From Pseudomonadota bacterium (lineage in GTDB: Bacteria > Pseudomonadota > Alphaproteobacteria > Sphingomonadales > Sphingomonadaceae), in the NCBI GenBank assembly GCA_039818985.1, contig JBCBSU010000001.1:2382367-2446366 (forward strand): 64,000 nucleotides of DNA, read 5' to 3'. Within the stretch, counting starts at the first letter, position 1, and each line of letters opens with the position of its first letter. A model generated the notes under the pieces. That model was not told the DNA's origin and did not search any database. It saw only the letters and a list, made by a program, of their open reading frames with translations. Of the stretch, positions 42,852-51,976 are shown piece by piece. The position numbers and the translations under genes were made by a program.

Positions 42852-44639
42852 TCACATCATGAAGAAGGATATCGCAAAGCAGGTCGATATGCCGACGCCA
42901 AAGGTGAGCGGAATGCCAGCGGTGAAAAAGTCGGTGAAGCGGTAGTTGCCGGCGGCATAGACCAGCGTATTGGTCTGATAGCCAATCGGGGTGGCGAAGC
43001 TCGCCGATGCGGCGAACATGACCGCGATCACCAGCGGTCGCGGATCGATCCCCAGCTGTCCTGCCAGGCTGATCACAATCGGGGTGACAATAATCGCCAC
43101 CGCATTGTTGGTGATGATCTCGGTCATTACCACCGAAAACAGATAGACCGCAAAGATGATCGCCACCGGTGGCACATCATGGAGGAACGGGGTCAGTACC
43201 TCGACCAGCAGCGCGACACTGCCGGCACGTTCCAGCCCGACCCCAACGCCCAGCATGGCGAAGATCAGCACCAGCACATTGCCGTCAATCGAGCTCCAGG
43301 CCTCTTCGGCATCGATGCAGCGCGCCAGCAATATCGCGCCGACACCGAGTATCGCGGCCACCGCTATGGTCAGCACATTGAGCGCCGCCAGCAGCACCAC
43401 CAGAACCAGCGCGGTGATGGCTATCGGCGCGCGGTCACGGCGAAACGCACGGGTCGTGGTCTGGACAATGCCGAACAGATTGGGGTTTTCGTACATCCGC
43501 TTGATATCTTCTTTCGACCCGGTGACCAGCAGCCGGTCCGCAGCATGGATGCGGGTATTGGGCAGGTCCGAACGCGGCAGCGCGCGATAGCGGCTCAACC
43601 CCAATATCCGCACATTGAGCTGGCTGAGAAACGGAATGTCGTAAAGCCGGTTGCCAATGGCCGGGTGCCCCGGCGCCACCGTCGCCTCGACCAGTGTCTC
43701 GCCCATCGGCCCGACATCACCCTTGCGCACAATGCCGACCTTGTAATCGTCAGACTCGCGCAGTGACAGCAGCTCCTCCAGATCGAGTCGGACGACGATA
43801 CGGTCGCCGGCACCGAGCATCTCGTCCTCAAGCTTGTGGCGGATGGTAACCCCGTCACGCTTGATTGCGGTCGCGGTGATCCGCGCGCGCTTGGCTATCG
43901 GCAATTGTCCGAACCGCTTGTCAATGGCCTCGCTGCGGTTGCGCACCGTCAACTCGGTGAAGAATTGCGATTCGTCGCTGGGGGCAAGATCGGCATCTCC
44001 GCCCGGCAGCAGCCAGCTACTGAACAGCAGCAACACGATGACGCCGACAATTGCGGCGATCAGGCCGAAGGGCGTGATTTCGAAGATACCGAAAGGCTCC
44101 AGTCCGGCGTCGCGCGCCACCGCGTCGACGATCAGGTTGGTCGAGGTGCCGATCAGCGTCGTAGTGCCGCCCAATATGCAGATGAATGACAGCGGGATCA
44201 GCAGCTTCTTGGGCGAATAGCCGGTTTCCTGCCCCAACTTCATGATGATCGGGATCATCACCAGCACCACCGGCGTGTTGTTCATAAAGGCCGAGGCGAC
44301 AAAGGCACCAAGGAACATCTCGCCTACCGCCAGCTTGGGGTGCTTGCGCGCCCGCTGGATGATCATGTCAGCCACCGCATCGATGGTGCCGGTCCGGAGC
44401 AGTGCACCGGAGAGAATGAACATCGCGCCGATGGTAATCGGGGCGGTGTTGGAGAATACCGAGAATAGCCCGTCGCTGTCGATGATACCGAGAAACAGGA
44501 AGGAACAGGCGCCCAATATGGCTACGACCGCCGCCGGGAAGCGTTCGAGCACGAAGCCGATAAACATCAGCGCCAGGATGACAAGGCCGATCTGGGCCGA
44601 CCATTGATCGATGATGGCGCGTATGGCTTCGAGGATCAT
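42852..44639 (-). CDS. SLC13/DASS-type permease with RCK (TrkA-C) domains
   Basis: The 595-residue protein has two six-helix halves. They flank a soluble segment at about residues 210-390 with RCK-C-like features (LEDEMLGAGDRIVVRLDLEE, HAADRLLVTGSKEDIKRMY). Transport motifs include AFVASAFMNNTPVVLVM, GGTTTLIGTSTNLIVD and, in the second half, ITNNAVAIIVTPI and ASFATPIGYQTNTLV. Members carry dicarboxylates, sulfate or citrate. It starts 7 bp after aroC's stop, so it is likely co-transcribed with it. Confidence 0.92.
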   Translation of the reverse strand: MILEAIRAIIDQWSAQIGLVILALMFIGFVLERFPAAVVAILGACSFLFLGIIDSDGLFSVFSNTAPITIGAMFILSGALLRTGTIDAVADMIIQRARKHPKLAVGEMFLGAFVASAFMNNTPVVLVMIPIIMKLGQETGYSPKKLLIPLSFICILGGTTTLIGTSTNLIVDAVARDAGLEPFGIFEITPFGLIAAIVGVIVLLLFSSWLLPGGDADLAPSDESQFFTELTVRNRSEAIDKRFGQLPIAKRARITATAIKRDGVTIRHKLEDEMLGAGDRIVVRLDLEELLSLRESDDYKVGIVRKGDVGPMGETLVEATVAPGHPAIGNRLYDIPFLSQLNVRILGLSRYRALPRSDLPNTRIHAADRLLVTGSKEDIKRMYENPNLFGIVQTTTRAFRRDRAPIAITALVLVVLLAALNVLTIAVAAILGVGAILLARCIDAEEAWSSIDGNVLVLIFAMLGVGVGLERAGSVALLVEVLTPFLHDVPPVAIIFAVYLFSVVMTEIITNNAVAIIVTPIVISLAGQLGIDPRPLVIAVMFAASASFATPIGYQTNTLVYAAGNYRFTDFFTAGIPLTFGVGISTCFAISFFMM

Positions 44640-44646
44640 GGCGCGC

Positions 44647-45735
44647 CTATCCGTTTTGGCCGTTTTGGCCGCACTGACCGCGATGCAGCAGCTTCTGGTC
44701 AGCCAGCACAAGCGCCATCATCGCTTCGACCACCGGGGTGCCGCGAATTCCGACGCACGGATCATGGCGGCCCCTGGTGACGATCTGGGTCGCCTGGCCA
44801 TCGCGGGTGACGGTATCGACCGGGGTCAGGATGGAACTGGTCGGCTTGAACGCGACGCGGCACACCAGCGGCTGGCCGGTGGTGATGCCACCGGCAGTAC
44901 CACCGGCATGATTGGCGGTGAATAGTGGCTGGCCATTTTCACCCGGCCGCATCGGATCCGCATTCTCCTCGCCCGACAGCCGCGCTGCGGCAAAGCCATC
45001 ACCGATTTCGACGCCCTTGGTGGCGTTGATGCTCATCATGGCCGCTGCCAGTTCGCTGTCCATCTTGGCATAGACCGGCGCGCCCCACCCCGCAGGCACA
45101 CCAGTGGCGACGCATTCGACCACCGCACCGAGCGAGCTGCCTGCCTTGCGCGCGCTATCGACCTTTTCGGCCCAGCGCTGCACCGCTGAAGCATCGGGGC
45201 AGAAAAACGGGTTCCGGGCGATCTGTGCCACATCGAAATTGTCGCGATCAATGGCATCGCCCCCCAGCTCACAGACAAAGGCGGCAAGGCTGACCTCGGG
45301 GATGATCTTGCGCGCCACCGCTCCGGCAGCGACACGGGCTGCTGTTTCACGCGCACTCGAACGCCCGCCGCCGCGATAATCGCGAAAACCATATTTGGCG
45401 TCATAGCTGTAGTCAGCATGACCCGGCCGGTATTTCTGGGCGATCTCGCTATAGTCTTTCGACCTCTGGTCGGTGTTTTCGATCATCAGGCTGATCGGCG
45501 TGCCGGTGGTCTTTCCCTCGAACACGCCCGAAAGGATGCGCACTGCATCCGCCTCGCGCCGCTGGGTAGTGAAGCGCGATGTGCCGGGCTTGCGCGCATC
45601 CATGAACGGCTGGATATCGTCCTCGGTAAGCGTCAGCCCCGGCGGGCAGCCATCGATAATGGCACCCAGCGCCGGACCATGGCTTTCACCCCAGGTCGAA
45701 AAACGCAATATCCGGCCAAATGTGTTGAAGCTCAT
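44647..45735 (-). CDS. aroC: Chorismate synthase
   Basis: This 362-residue flavoenzyme makes chorismate, the last step of the shikimate pathway. It starts [20 protein letters not shown], then [15 protein letters not shown], the signature [15 protein letters not shown] with [20 protein letters not shown], and [16 protein letters not shown]. The ATG at 45735 was chosen; the long upstream extension has no family likeness. An odd C-terminal tail, [10 protein letters not shown], is present. It is 50 bp after fabI on the same strand. Confidence 0.97.
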   Translation of the reverse strand: MSFNTFGRILRFSTWGESHGPALGAIIDGCPPGLTLTEDDIQPFMDARKPGTSRFTTQRREADAVRILSGVFEGKTTGTPISLMIENTDQRSKDYSEIAQKYRPGHADYSYDAKYGFRDYRGGGRSSARETAARVAAGAVARKIIPEVSLAAFVCELGGDAIDRDNFDVAQIARNPFFCPDASAVQRWAEKVDSARKAGSSLGAVVECVATGVPAGWGAPVYAKMDSELAAAMMSINATKGVEIGDGFAAARLSGEENADPMRPGENGQPLFTANHAGGTAGGITTGQPLVCRVAFKPTSSILTPVDTVTRDGQATQIVTRGRHDPCVGIRGTPVVEAMMALVLADQKLLHRGQCGQNGQNG

Positions 45736-45785
45736 GCAACCCCCATGATTCCCGCAGCATAAGGCCGGTTGGCAGGTCTTGGCAA

Positions 45786-46634
45786 TTACTTGTCGAGCGC
45801 AATGTCTGGCGCATCTTCCTGCTTCATGCCGACGACATGATAGCCGGCATCGACATGCAGGTTTTCGCCAGTCACACCGGAGGACATGTCGGAGCAGAGA
45901 TACAGCCCGGCACCGCCGACATCCTCTATGGTGACATTGCGGCGCAGCGGCGAGTTGAGTTCGTTCCATTTGAGGATGTAGCGGAAGTCGCCAATGCCGC
46001 TGGCGGCGAGCGTCTTGATCGGTCCTGCACTGATGGCGTTGACGCGGATATTCTTCGGACCGAGGTCATTGGCGAGATATTGCACGCTGGTCTCCAGCGC
46101 CGCCTTGGCGACGCCCATGACATTATAATGCGGGATCACCTTCTCGGCGCCATAATAGGTCAGTGTCACGATGCTGCCGCCTGCGGGCATCATCTTCGCC
46201 GCACGCTGGGTGACCGCGACCAGTGAATAGGCCGAGATGTTCATCGTCATCAGGAAATTGTCGAGACTGGTGTCGACATATTGACCCCGCAGCTCGTTCT
46301 TGTCGGAAAAGCCGATGGCGTGGACGACAAAATCGAGGCTGTCCCAGCGCTGTTTCAGCGTATCGAAAGCGGTATCGAGATTGGCCATGTCGGAGACATC
46401 ACAGGGAATGAGAAAATCCGATCCCAGCTCCGCCGCCAGCGGTCGCACCCGCTTTTCCAGTGCCTCGCCCTGATAGGAAAAGGCAAGTTCCGCCCCGGCA
46501 TCGGACAGCGCCCGGGCAATCCCCCAGGCCAGTGACTTGTTGTTCGCCAGCCCCATGATCAGCCCGCGCTTGCCCTGCATCAAACCGGTCGATTTTGATC
46601 CACTTTCTGCCGAACCATTTGCTGTTGCGCTCAT
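45786..46634 (-). CDS. fabI: Enoyl-[acyl-carrier-protein] reductase (NADH) FabI
   Basis: At 282 residues this SDR-type enzyme is slightly long owing to a polar 17-residue N-terminal lead. The NADH site is [17 protein letters not shown], the catalytic pair is in [20 protein letters not shown] (Tyr-x6-Lys), and [12 protein letters not shown] is the flexible substrate loop. It performs the last reduction in fatty-acid elongation. It is 47 bp downstream of the BrkB-like gene. Confidence 0.96.
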   Translation of the reverse strand: MSATANGSAESGSKSTGLMQGKRGLIMGLANNKSLAWGIARALSDAGAELAFSYQGEALEKRVRPLAAELGSDFLIPCDVSDMANLDTAFDTLKQRWDSLDFVVHAIGFSDKNELRGQYVDTSLDNFLMTMNISAYSLVAVTQRAAKMMPAGGSIVTLTYYGAEKVIPHYNVMGVAKAALETSVQYLANDLGPKNIRVNAISAGPIKTLAASGIGDFRYILKWNELNSPLRRNVTIEDVGGAGLYLCSDMSSGVTGENLHVDAGYHVVGMKQEDAPDIALDK

Positions 46635-46681
46635 AACCCTCTCACATCTCGTGCCATTTATCGCTTCATACCGCCTGGCGT

Positions 46682-47560
46682 TCAGCCTGTCACGGGCTCA
46701 TCCGTCGCCGTCGGCGCCCGCTGGCGCGAAAGCGCGGCGTTGAGTTCGGCCCCGATCACCATCGACAGGCCGATCAGGAAGAAGAAGATCAGGCTGACCA
46801 TCACCCCGGCGAGGCTGCCATAGGTCAGGTCATAGCTTGCGATATTGTTGAGAAACACCGGCAACAACGCCAGCAGGCCCATCCACCACAGGGTAATGAA
46901 CAGCGGCCCCGGCCATAGCCGGTCGCGCGCCCGACGAAAACTGCGCGGAGTCAGCAGCCGGAACAGCAGGAAAAGTGCACCGAACAGCACCAGCCCCGTC
47001 GCCAGCTGGCCAAAGGCGATAAAGCCCAGCACACTGGTCGAAAAAGGCAGCACCGCATCGACAAATTCCTGCGCCCCCTGGAGCAGAACGCCGAGGCTGA
47101 ACGCCAGCATCGTCACCAGCACCATCAAGATGATGCCGATGATCGAACCCAGCCGGTAATGCCAGAAGGGCCGCATATCGGTTACGACATAGGCACGGCG
47201 GATAATATCGCGGATGGTCTCGATCAGGCTGGCCGTGGTCCACAGCCCGACCACCACCGAAAACCATAGCAGCGGGCCGCTACGCGCGGTCAGTGTCGAT
47301 TGCACCGGCTCGGACAGCGCCCGGGCAACCGAAGGCGGCAGCGCGATGAGAAAGGCCTCGACCGCATCATAGCCATATTCGGTGCGTCCGAAGGTGCCGG
47401 CGATGGTGGTGGCAACAATGAAGAATGGGAAAATGGCAAGCAGCGAGAGATAGGCGAAATTCCCCGCCAGGACAAAGCCGTCTTCATAGGTGCGCTCGAA
47501 CACATCCCGGATGACGCGCAACGTGGTGCTCCGGCTCAGCAATCTGTCTCTATTGCGCAT
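46682..47560 (-). CDS. YihY/BrkB-family inner-membrane protein
   Basis: The product is 292 residues with about six membrane helices. Family motifs are GNFAYLSLLAIFPFFIVA near the start, FRLLTPRSFRRARDRLWPG and LAGVMVSLIFFFLIGLSMVI near the end. The family was once called ribonuclease BN by mistake; its true role is unknown. It is 113 bp from the upstream DnaJ-class gene and 47 bp before fabI. Confidence 0.9.
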   Translation of the reverse strand: MRNRDRLLSRSTTLRVIRDVFERTYEDGFVLAGNFAYLSLLAIFPFFIVATTIAGTFGRTEYGYDAVEAFLIALPPSVARALSEPVQSTLTARSGPLLWFSVVVGLWTTASLIETIRDIIRRAYVVTDMRPFWHYRLGSIIGIILMVLVTMLAFSLGVLLQGAQEFVDAVLPFSTSVLGFIAFGQLATGLVLFGALFLLFRLLTPRSFRRARDRLWPGPLFITLWWMGLLALLPVFLNNIASYDLTYGSLAGVMVSLIFFFLIGLSMVIGAELNAALSRQRAPTATDEPVTG

Positions 47561-47673
47561 GCCGCATCCTGACTGCCATCGCCACCGCTGCCCCTATCAT
47601 GATGCACATATCATGGCGCAAATGCGCGCCGGGTCATTTACCGTCTGGAGCCAAAGCCGGTCAAACCGGAAAT

Positions 47674-48603
47674 TCACATGCCGAAATGCGCGCGTGGATC
47701 GTGGCGGCTGTCCCAGCCATCGACAAAGGCCTTTAATGCGGCGTCATCTTCGGGAATGGCGATCCGCAACGTCACCATCTGGTCGCCGCGCCCGCCGGAC
47801 TTGCGGTGAAAGCCCTTGCCCTTGAGGCGCATCACCTGGCCGCCAGTGCTTCCGGGCATCACCGTCATCATCACCGGGCCATCAACCGTGGGGATTTTGA
47901 TCTTGCCGCCCTTTACCGCCTCGGTCAGGCTGATCGGAAGGTCGAGCAGTACATCATCGCCATCGCGGCGGAAATGCGGGTGCTTGCCGATGGTGATGGT
48001 GACGATCGCATCGCCCGGCCCTGCGGCACCGGGCTGCCCCTTGCCGCCAAGGCGTATCTTGCTGCCGGTCTCTACCCCGACGGGCAGCTTGATCGATACC
48101 GTCTTGCCGTCCGACAAAGTCACCGTCTGGGATGCCAGCGTGGCAGCGCCGATAAAGTCGACCATCAGATTATAGCCGACATTGGCGCCCTTGCTCGGCG
48201 GCTGGCGACCGGAAAAGCCGCTGGTCGGGCGCGACGAACCGCCACCGCCGAACAGGCCGTCAAAAATATCGGCAAAATCGATGCCATCATTGCCGAAACC
48301 GCCAAAATCGCCGCCCGAGGATTGCGAGCGGGTGCGATAGGTGCTTGGCCCGCCGCCGCCAAAACCGAAGGGCGCGGTCGGATTGCCCTCAATATCGATC
48401 TCGCCCCGGTCGAAACGGGCGCGCTTGTCGCTGTCAGTCAGCAGGTCATAGGCCTGAGTCACTTCGGAGAAGCGTTCGGCCGCCTTGGGATTGTCCTTGT
48501 TGCGGTCCGGGTGCAGCTCCTTCGCCAGCTTGCGATAGGCACTCTTGATCTCTTTCTCGCTCGCGCCGCGCGCGACACCCAATATCTTATAGGGATCAGC
48601 CAT
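47674..48603 (-). CDS. DnaJ-class co-chaperone (CbpA-like)
   Basis: The 309-residue protein has an N-terminal J domain (DPYKILGVARGASEKEIKSA, with the HPD motif in ELHPDRNKD), a Gly/Phe-rich linker (FGGFGNDGIDFADIFDGLFG) and two C-terminal substrate-binding domains. It lacks the Cys-rich zinc domain of true DnaJ, so it is CbpA-like. It would stimulate DnaK's ATPase. The ATG at 48603 begins MADPYKIL; an ATG five codons earlier also exists. It is divergent from pdxH. Confidence 0.92.
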   Translation of the reverse strand: MADPYKILGVARGASEKEIKSAYRKLAKELHPDRNKDNPKAAERFSEVTQAYDLLTDSDKRARFDRGEIDIEGNPTAPFGFGGGGPSTYRTRSQSSGGDFGGFGNDGIDFADIFDGLFGGGGSSRPTSGFSGRQPPSKGANVGYNLMVDFIGAATLASQTVTLSDGKTVSIKLPVGVETGSKIRLGGKGQPGAAGPGDAIVTITIGKHPHFRRDGDDVLLDLPISLTEAVKGGKIKIPTVDGPVMMTVMPGSTGGQVMRLKGKGFHRKSGGRGDQMVTLRIAIPEDDAALKAFVDGWDSRHDPRAHFGM

Positions 48604-48880
48604 CACATGCACCGCCATTGTCCGTCTGCCTCACTCCGTGCCTATCCTGGCTGCCAGCATGACGCCAGAAATAACTGTTGCAAATATACAACACAATTTG
48701 GTTTGTACCCCGGCCATTTTCAAGTCCTGATACTTTCTTTTTCCTTATCATCACCCTATCTCACAGCCAGGTAACAAATAGATAATGACAGGGTCATATC
48801 CCTACTGTCTTATATTGGCAAGACAGGTGGCCGCCCATCGCTATTGGCCACGTCCGCGAAACACAGGAACACTCCTCCTC

Positions 48881-49477
48881 ATGACCAATGCCGCCGACCC
48901 TTTTTCCTTGTTCGACGACTGGTTCGCCGAAGCCCGTGGCACCGAAATCAATGACTCCAACGCAATGGCGCTGGCCACCGCGGACAGTTTCGGGATGCCG
49001 TCGGTACGTATGGTGTTGCTCAAGGGCCATGACCGGCAGGGTTTTGTCTTCTACACCAATCTCGGCAGCAACAAGGCGAGCGACCTCAAGGCCAATGCGC
49101 AGGCGGCACTGCTGTTCCACTGGAAATCGCTGCGGCGCCAGATCCGTATCGCCGGACAGGTCAGCCCGGTCGATGATGCCACCGCCGACGCCTATTTCGC
49201 CAGCCGCAGCCGCGATTCCCAGCTGGGCGCATGGGCCTCGCTGCAATCACAGCCACTAGACCGTCGCGACAGCTTCATGGCGCGCTATGACGAGTATCGC
49301 GTGCGCTATGACGGGCAGGATGTACCGCGACCGCCGCACTGGTCGGGCTTTCGCATCGCCCCGCAGCGTTTTGAATTCTGGGAAGACCGCGAACACCGGC
49401 TGCACCATCGCCGCGTCTTCCTGCCGGCCAAGGAAGCCGGAAGCGATAAATGGACCGAAGGACTGCTCTACCCATGA
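48881..49477 (+). CDS. pdxH: Pyridoxamine 5'-phosphate oxidase
   Basis: This 198-residue FMN enzyme makes pyridoxal 5'-phosphate. Seen are MALATADSFGMPSVRMVLLK, GFVFYTNLGSNKASDL, AALLFHWKSLRRQIR, SRDSQLGAWAS and the C-terminal signature FWEDREHRLHHRRVF. The ATG at 48881 was chosen over a reading 32 codons longer that has no family likeness. It overlaps the PhzF-family gene by ATGA. A 277-bp divergent gap upstream contains AT-rich sequence and probably both promoters. Confidence 0.96.
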   Translation: MTNAADPFSLFDDWFAEARGTEINDSNAMALATADSFGMPSVRMVLLKGHDRQGFVFYTNLGSNKASDLKANAQAALLFHWKSLRRQIRIAGQVSPVDDATADAYFASRSRDSQLGAWASLQSQPLDRRDSFMARYDEYRVRYDGQDVPRPPHWSGFRIAPQRFEFWEDREHRLHHRRVFLPAKEAGSDKWTEGLLYP

Positions 49478-50295
49478 CCAGCATGACCCTGCCCTATGCC
49501 CATATCGACGCCTTTGCCGACCGCCCGTTCACCGGCAATCAGGCGGCGGTGATGCCTCTGGAGACATGGCTGCCCTATGAGACTCTGCTCGCCATCGCCG
49601 AGGAAAACAATTTCGCCGAAACCGCCTATTTCCTGCCCGACACTACAGGCGAGGCGGATTATGAGCTGCGCTGGTTTACCCCCACCAGCGAGGTCGATCT
49701 GTGCGGCCATGCGACGCTGGCCTCGGGCCATTATGTGTTGAGCCAGGATGCAGAGCGCGACAGTGTCACCTTTCGCACCCGCAAGGCAGGCATATTGAAA
49801 GTATCACGCGGCGAGGCAGGCTATGACATGGCCCTGCCCGCCACCTTTGTCGAAGCCTATGAGCATCCCGAGCTCAGCACTGCGCTGGGCACCGGCGATG
49901 CCCCGGTTTTCAAGGCAGTGCGCGGCGTGGAAAAGACCACGATCATCCTGATGGACAATGCCGATGCGGTGCGCAATGTCTCGGTCGACATGGCAGCGCT
50001 GATCGATATTCCGGTGATGGCCATCGTCACCGCGCCGGGGGATGCGCAAAGCGGCACCGATGTCATCAGCCGCGTCTTCGTCCCCGCCTGGGGCGTGCCC
50101 GAGGACAGCGTCACCGGCTCGGCGCATTGCGCCCTTGCGACCTTTTGGTCCGAACGCCTGGGCCGCGACAGCTTCAGCGCCTATCAGGCAAGCCAGCGCG
50201 GCGGCATCGTCCAATGCCGCCATGATGGCGATGAAGCAGTGCTGACAGGCCAATGCTTTACCGTGGTGGAGGGGCAATTCCACCTGCGAGATTAA
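49474..50295 (+). CDS. PhzF-family isomerase/epimerase-like protein
   Basis: The 273-residue protein matches the PhzF family (diaminopimelate epimerase-like fold): HIDAFADRPFTGNQAAVMPL, the catalytic Glu in NNFAETAYFL, RWFTPTSEVDLCGHATLA and EDSVTGSAHCALATFW. PhzF itself acts in phenazine synthesis, but no other phenazine gene is present, so a different isomerisation is likely. It overlaps pdxH by 4 bp, which couples their translation. Confidence 0.93.
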   Translation: MTSMTLPYAHIDAFADRPFTGNQAAVMPLETWLPYETLLAIAEENNFAETAYFLPDTTGEADYELRWFTPTSEVDLCGHATLASGHYVLSQDAERDSVTFRTRKAGILKVSRGEAGYDMALPATFVEAYEHPELSTALGTGDAPVFKAVRGVEKTTIILMDNADAVRNVSVDMAALIDIPVMAIVTAPGDAQSGTDVISRVFVPAWGVPEDSVTGSAHCALATFWSERLGRDSFSAYQASQRGGIVQCRHDGDEAVLTGQCFTVVEGQFHLRD

Positions 50296-50307
50296 TCTCA
50301 GAACCGA

Positions 50308-51474
50308 TCAGAGCGCGGCCAGTATCTCACCCATCTTGGCGTGGATCGGCTGGCCGACATCATCCTGGGTCTTGCCGAGGCGTATCATGGTCACCCGCTT
50401 GTTGGGCGAGACCACCACCTGTTGCCCCAGATGGCCGAGCATGGCGAAGACATTGTCCGGACCGTTATCCGGGAAAAGCACCGGATTGCGCCCGCCGGTC
50501 CGCTTCCTGTTAAGCCAGATATGGCCGCCATAGGCCGGATCGAGCTCCGACGAGGTCAGCATGAAGCGGACCCAGCTTTTAGGCAGGACCTGGTTGCCGT
50601 CGACCGCACCCTGGTTGCGCAGAAACTCGCCGAATTTGACCCAGTCCCTCGCCGTGGCGTGGATCAGGCTGCCGCCCAGCATGGTGCCCGAGGCATCATA
50701 TTCGGGGAACATGCTGGTCAGGCCCAGCGGCTCGGTCAGTCGGCCCTTGATAAATTCGGACATCGCCTTTTGCCGGGTATCGGGATCATCACTGTCGGTC
50801 AGCTCGCGGGTGATGATGTCGGCGAGGATGATCGAGGTGTTGGTGCTGTATTCGAACTGTTCGCCCGGCTTCGCCTCGAGCGTCTTGGCCTTGGCATAGC
50901 CTGCGGCATCCTGCGCGCCATCGAGGAACAGCGAACGCACCTCGTCCGATTCATAGGGCGGATCGCCCGCCTCTGTATGATCGAGACCGGAGGACATGTG
51001 CAGCAGCTGGCGCAGTGTGATCGCGCCGCGCGGATCGCCCGGACGTTGCCATTCGGGCACCGGTGCCGGTTCATCGAGCGCCAGCCGGCCATCCGACACC
51101 AATATCCCGATCAGCACAGAGGTCACCGTTTTGGCCATCGACCAACTGATAAAGCGCGTCTCACGGTCATAACCAGGGGCATAGCGCTCGGCGATAATCT
51201 CACCATCCTGCATGACAATCACGGCGCGGGTTTCGTGATAGTCTTCCGCCTCGAACATCGGCTCGACAACGCGGCGCAGGCCATCGGCACTGATCTGTGC
51301 GCCATCGCGATAGACCGCAATCGGGCCATCACTGTTGCTGGCTTCGGCACTCGGCGCGGAAACCGGTGTGGGCGCGGCAGAGGCCAGCATCAGCGCGCCT
51401 CCCGCCAATGCGGTGGACAACAGGCCGAGCGACAATATGCGGGTAGAGAAACGCATTGACAGGGTGACTTTCAT
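50308..51474 (-). CDS. Exported serine hydrolase, beta-lactamase class C/esterase fold
   Basis: This 388-residue protein has a signal peptide (LGLLSTALAGGALMLASAA) and a penicillin-binding-like domain. The Ser-x-x-Lys motif is SMAKTVTS near residue 112, followed by QLLHMSSGLDHTE and a Tyr-x-Asn-type element in FEYSTNTSII. It may be an esterase, DD-peptidase or beta-lactamase; sequence alone does not decide. GGAAG precedes the ATG at 51474. It is convergent with the PhzF gene and divergent from the next hypothetical. Confidence 0.87.
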   Translation of the reverse strand: MKVTLSMRFSTRILSLGLLSTALAGGALMLASAAPTPVSAPSAEASNSDGPIAVYRDGAQISADGLRRVVEPMFEAEDYHETRAVIVMQDGEIIAERYAPGYDRETRFISWSMAKTVTSVLIGILVSDGRLALDEPAPVPEWQRPGDPRGAITLRQLLHMSSGLDHTEAGDPPYESDEVRSLFLDGAQDAAGYAKAKTLEAKPGEQFEYSTNTSIILADIITRELTDSDDPDTRQKAMSEFIKGRLTEPLGLTSMFPEYDASGTMLGGSLIHATARDWVKFGEFLRNQGAVDGNQVLPKSWVRFMLTSSELDPAYGGHIWLNRKRTGGRNPVLFPDNGPDNVFAMLGHLGQQVVVSPNKRVTMIRLGKTQDDVGQPIHAKMGEILAAL

Positions 51475-51569
51475 AGGCTTCCAAGGGATGTCAAAGGTCA
51501 GGGACTGACCATCTGGCGGCCATCCCGTCGCCAGCACATTATGCCATTTTTCAGGGGACGCAACGCTTC

Positions 51570-51956
51570 ATGTCGGCAGCAACACCATCCGATGGCCCGG
51601 CGCGCGCCACGCGCCCGCGCAAGGGCCGCATCATTCTCTGGATATTTCTCGCCCTCCTCGCGGTGGCGATTATCGGCCTGTTGTGGAACCTCGGCGCCAT
51701 TCGCAGCTATACCAACGTTGGTTCCGCCTATGCCGCGCGGGTTGTCTGCTCCTGTCGCTATGTCGGCGGTCGCGAGTTGGGTGATTGCGAAAAAGACCTC
51801 GAGCCGGGTATGGAAGTGGTCTCGCTCAGCGACGACAATGACGTAAAACGTGTCACTGCCTATGTCCCGCTGCTGGCCGAGCAGCAGGCGGAATTCCGTG
51901 ACGGCTATGGCTGTGTGCTGCTGACAGAGGCAGAGCGCGAGGCGCAGAAACAATAG
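51570..51956 (+). CDS. Small membrane-anchored protein with a CSCRY motif, unknown function
   Basis: The product is 128 residues: a basic cytoplasmic lead (PARATRPRKGR), one helix (IILWIFLALLAVAIIGLLW) and a periplasmic domain with YAARVVCSCRYVGGRELGDC and YGCVLLTEAERE. The cluster of cysteines (C-x-C-x10-C) followed by another suggests disulfides or metal. No family is recognised. It starts 95 bp from the divergent serine hydrolase and is convergent with envC, 20 bp apart. Confidence 0.75.
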   Translation: MSAATPSDGPARATRPRKGRIILWIFLALLAVAIIGLLWNLGAIRSYTNVGSAYAARVVCSCRYVGGRELGDCEKDLEPGMEVVSLSDDNDVKRVTAYVPLLAEQQAEFRDGYGCVLLTEAEREAQKQ

Positions 51957-51976
51957 ATACAGGCAGATGCGGGCGC

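Noticed and set aside
49474-50295. Phenazine biosynthesis gene phzF as part of a phenazine cluster responsive to SoxR
   Set aside because: The gene is a PhzF-family member only; no other phenazine genes are near, and it is translationally coupled to pdxH, far from soxR.
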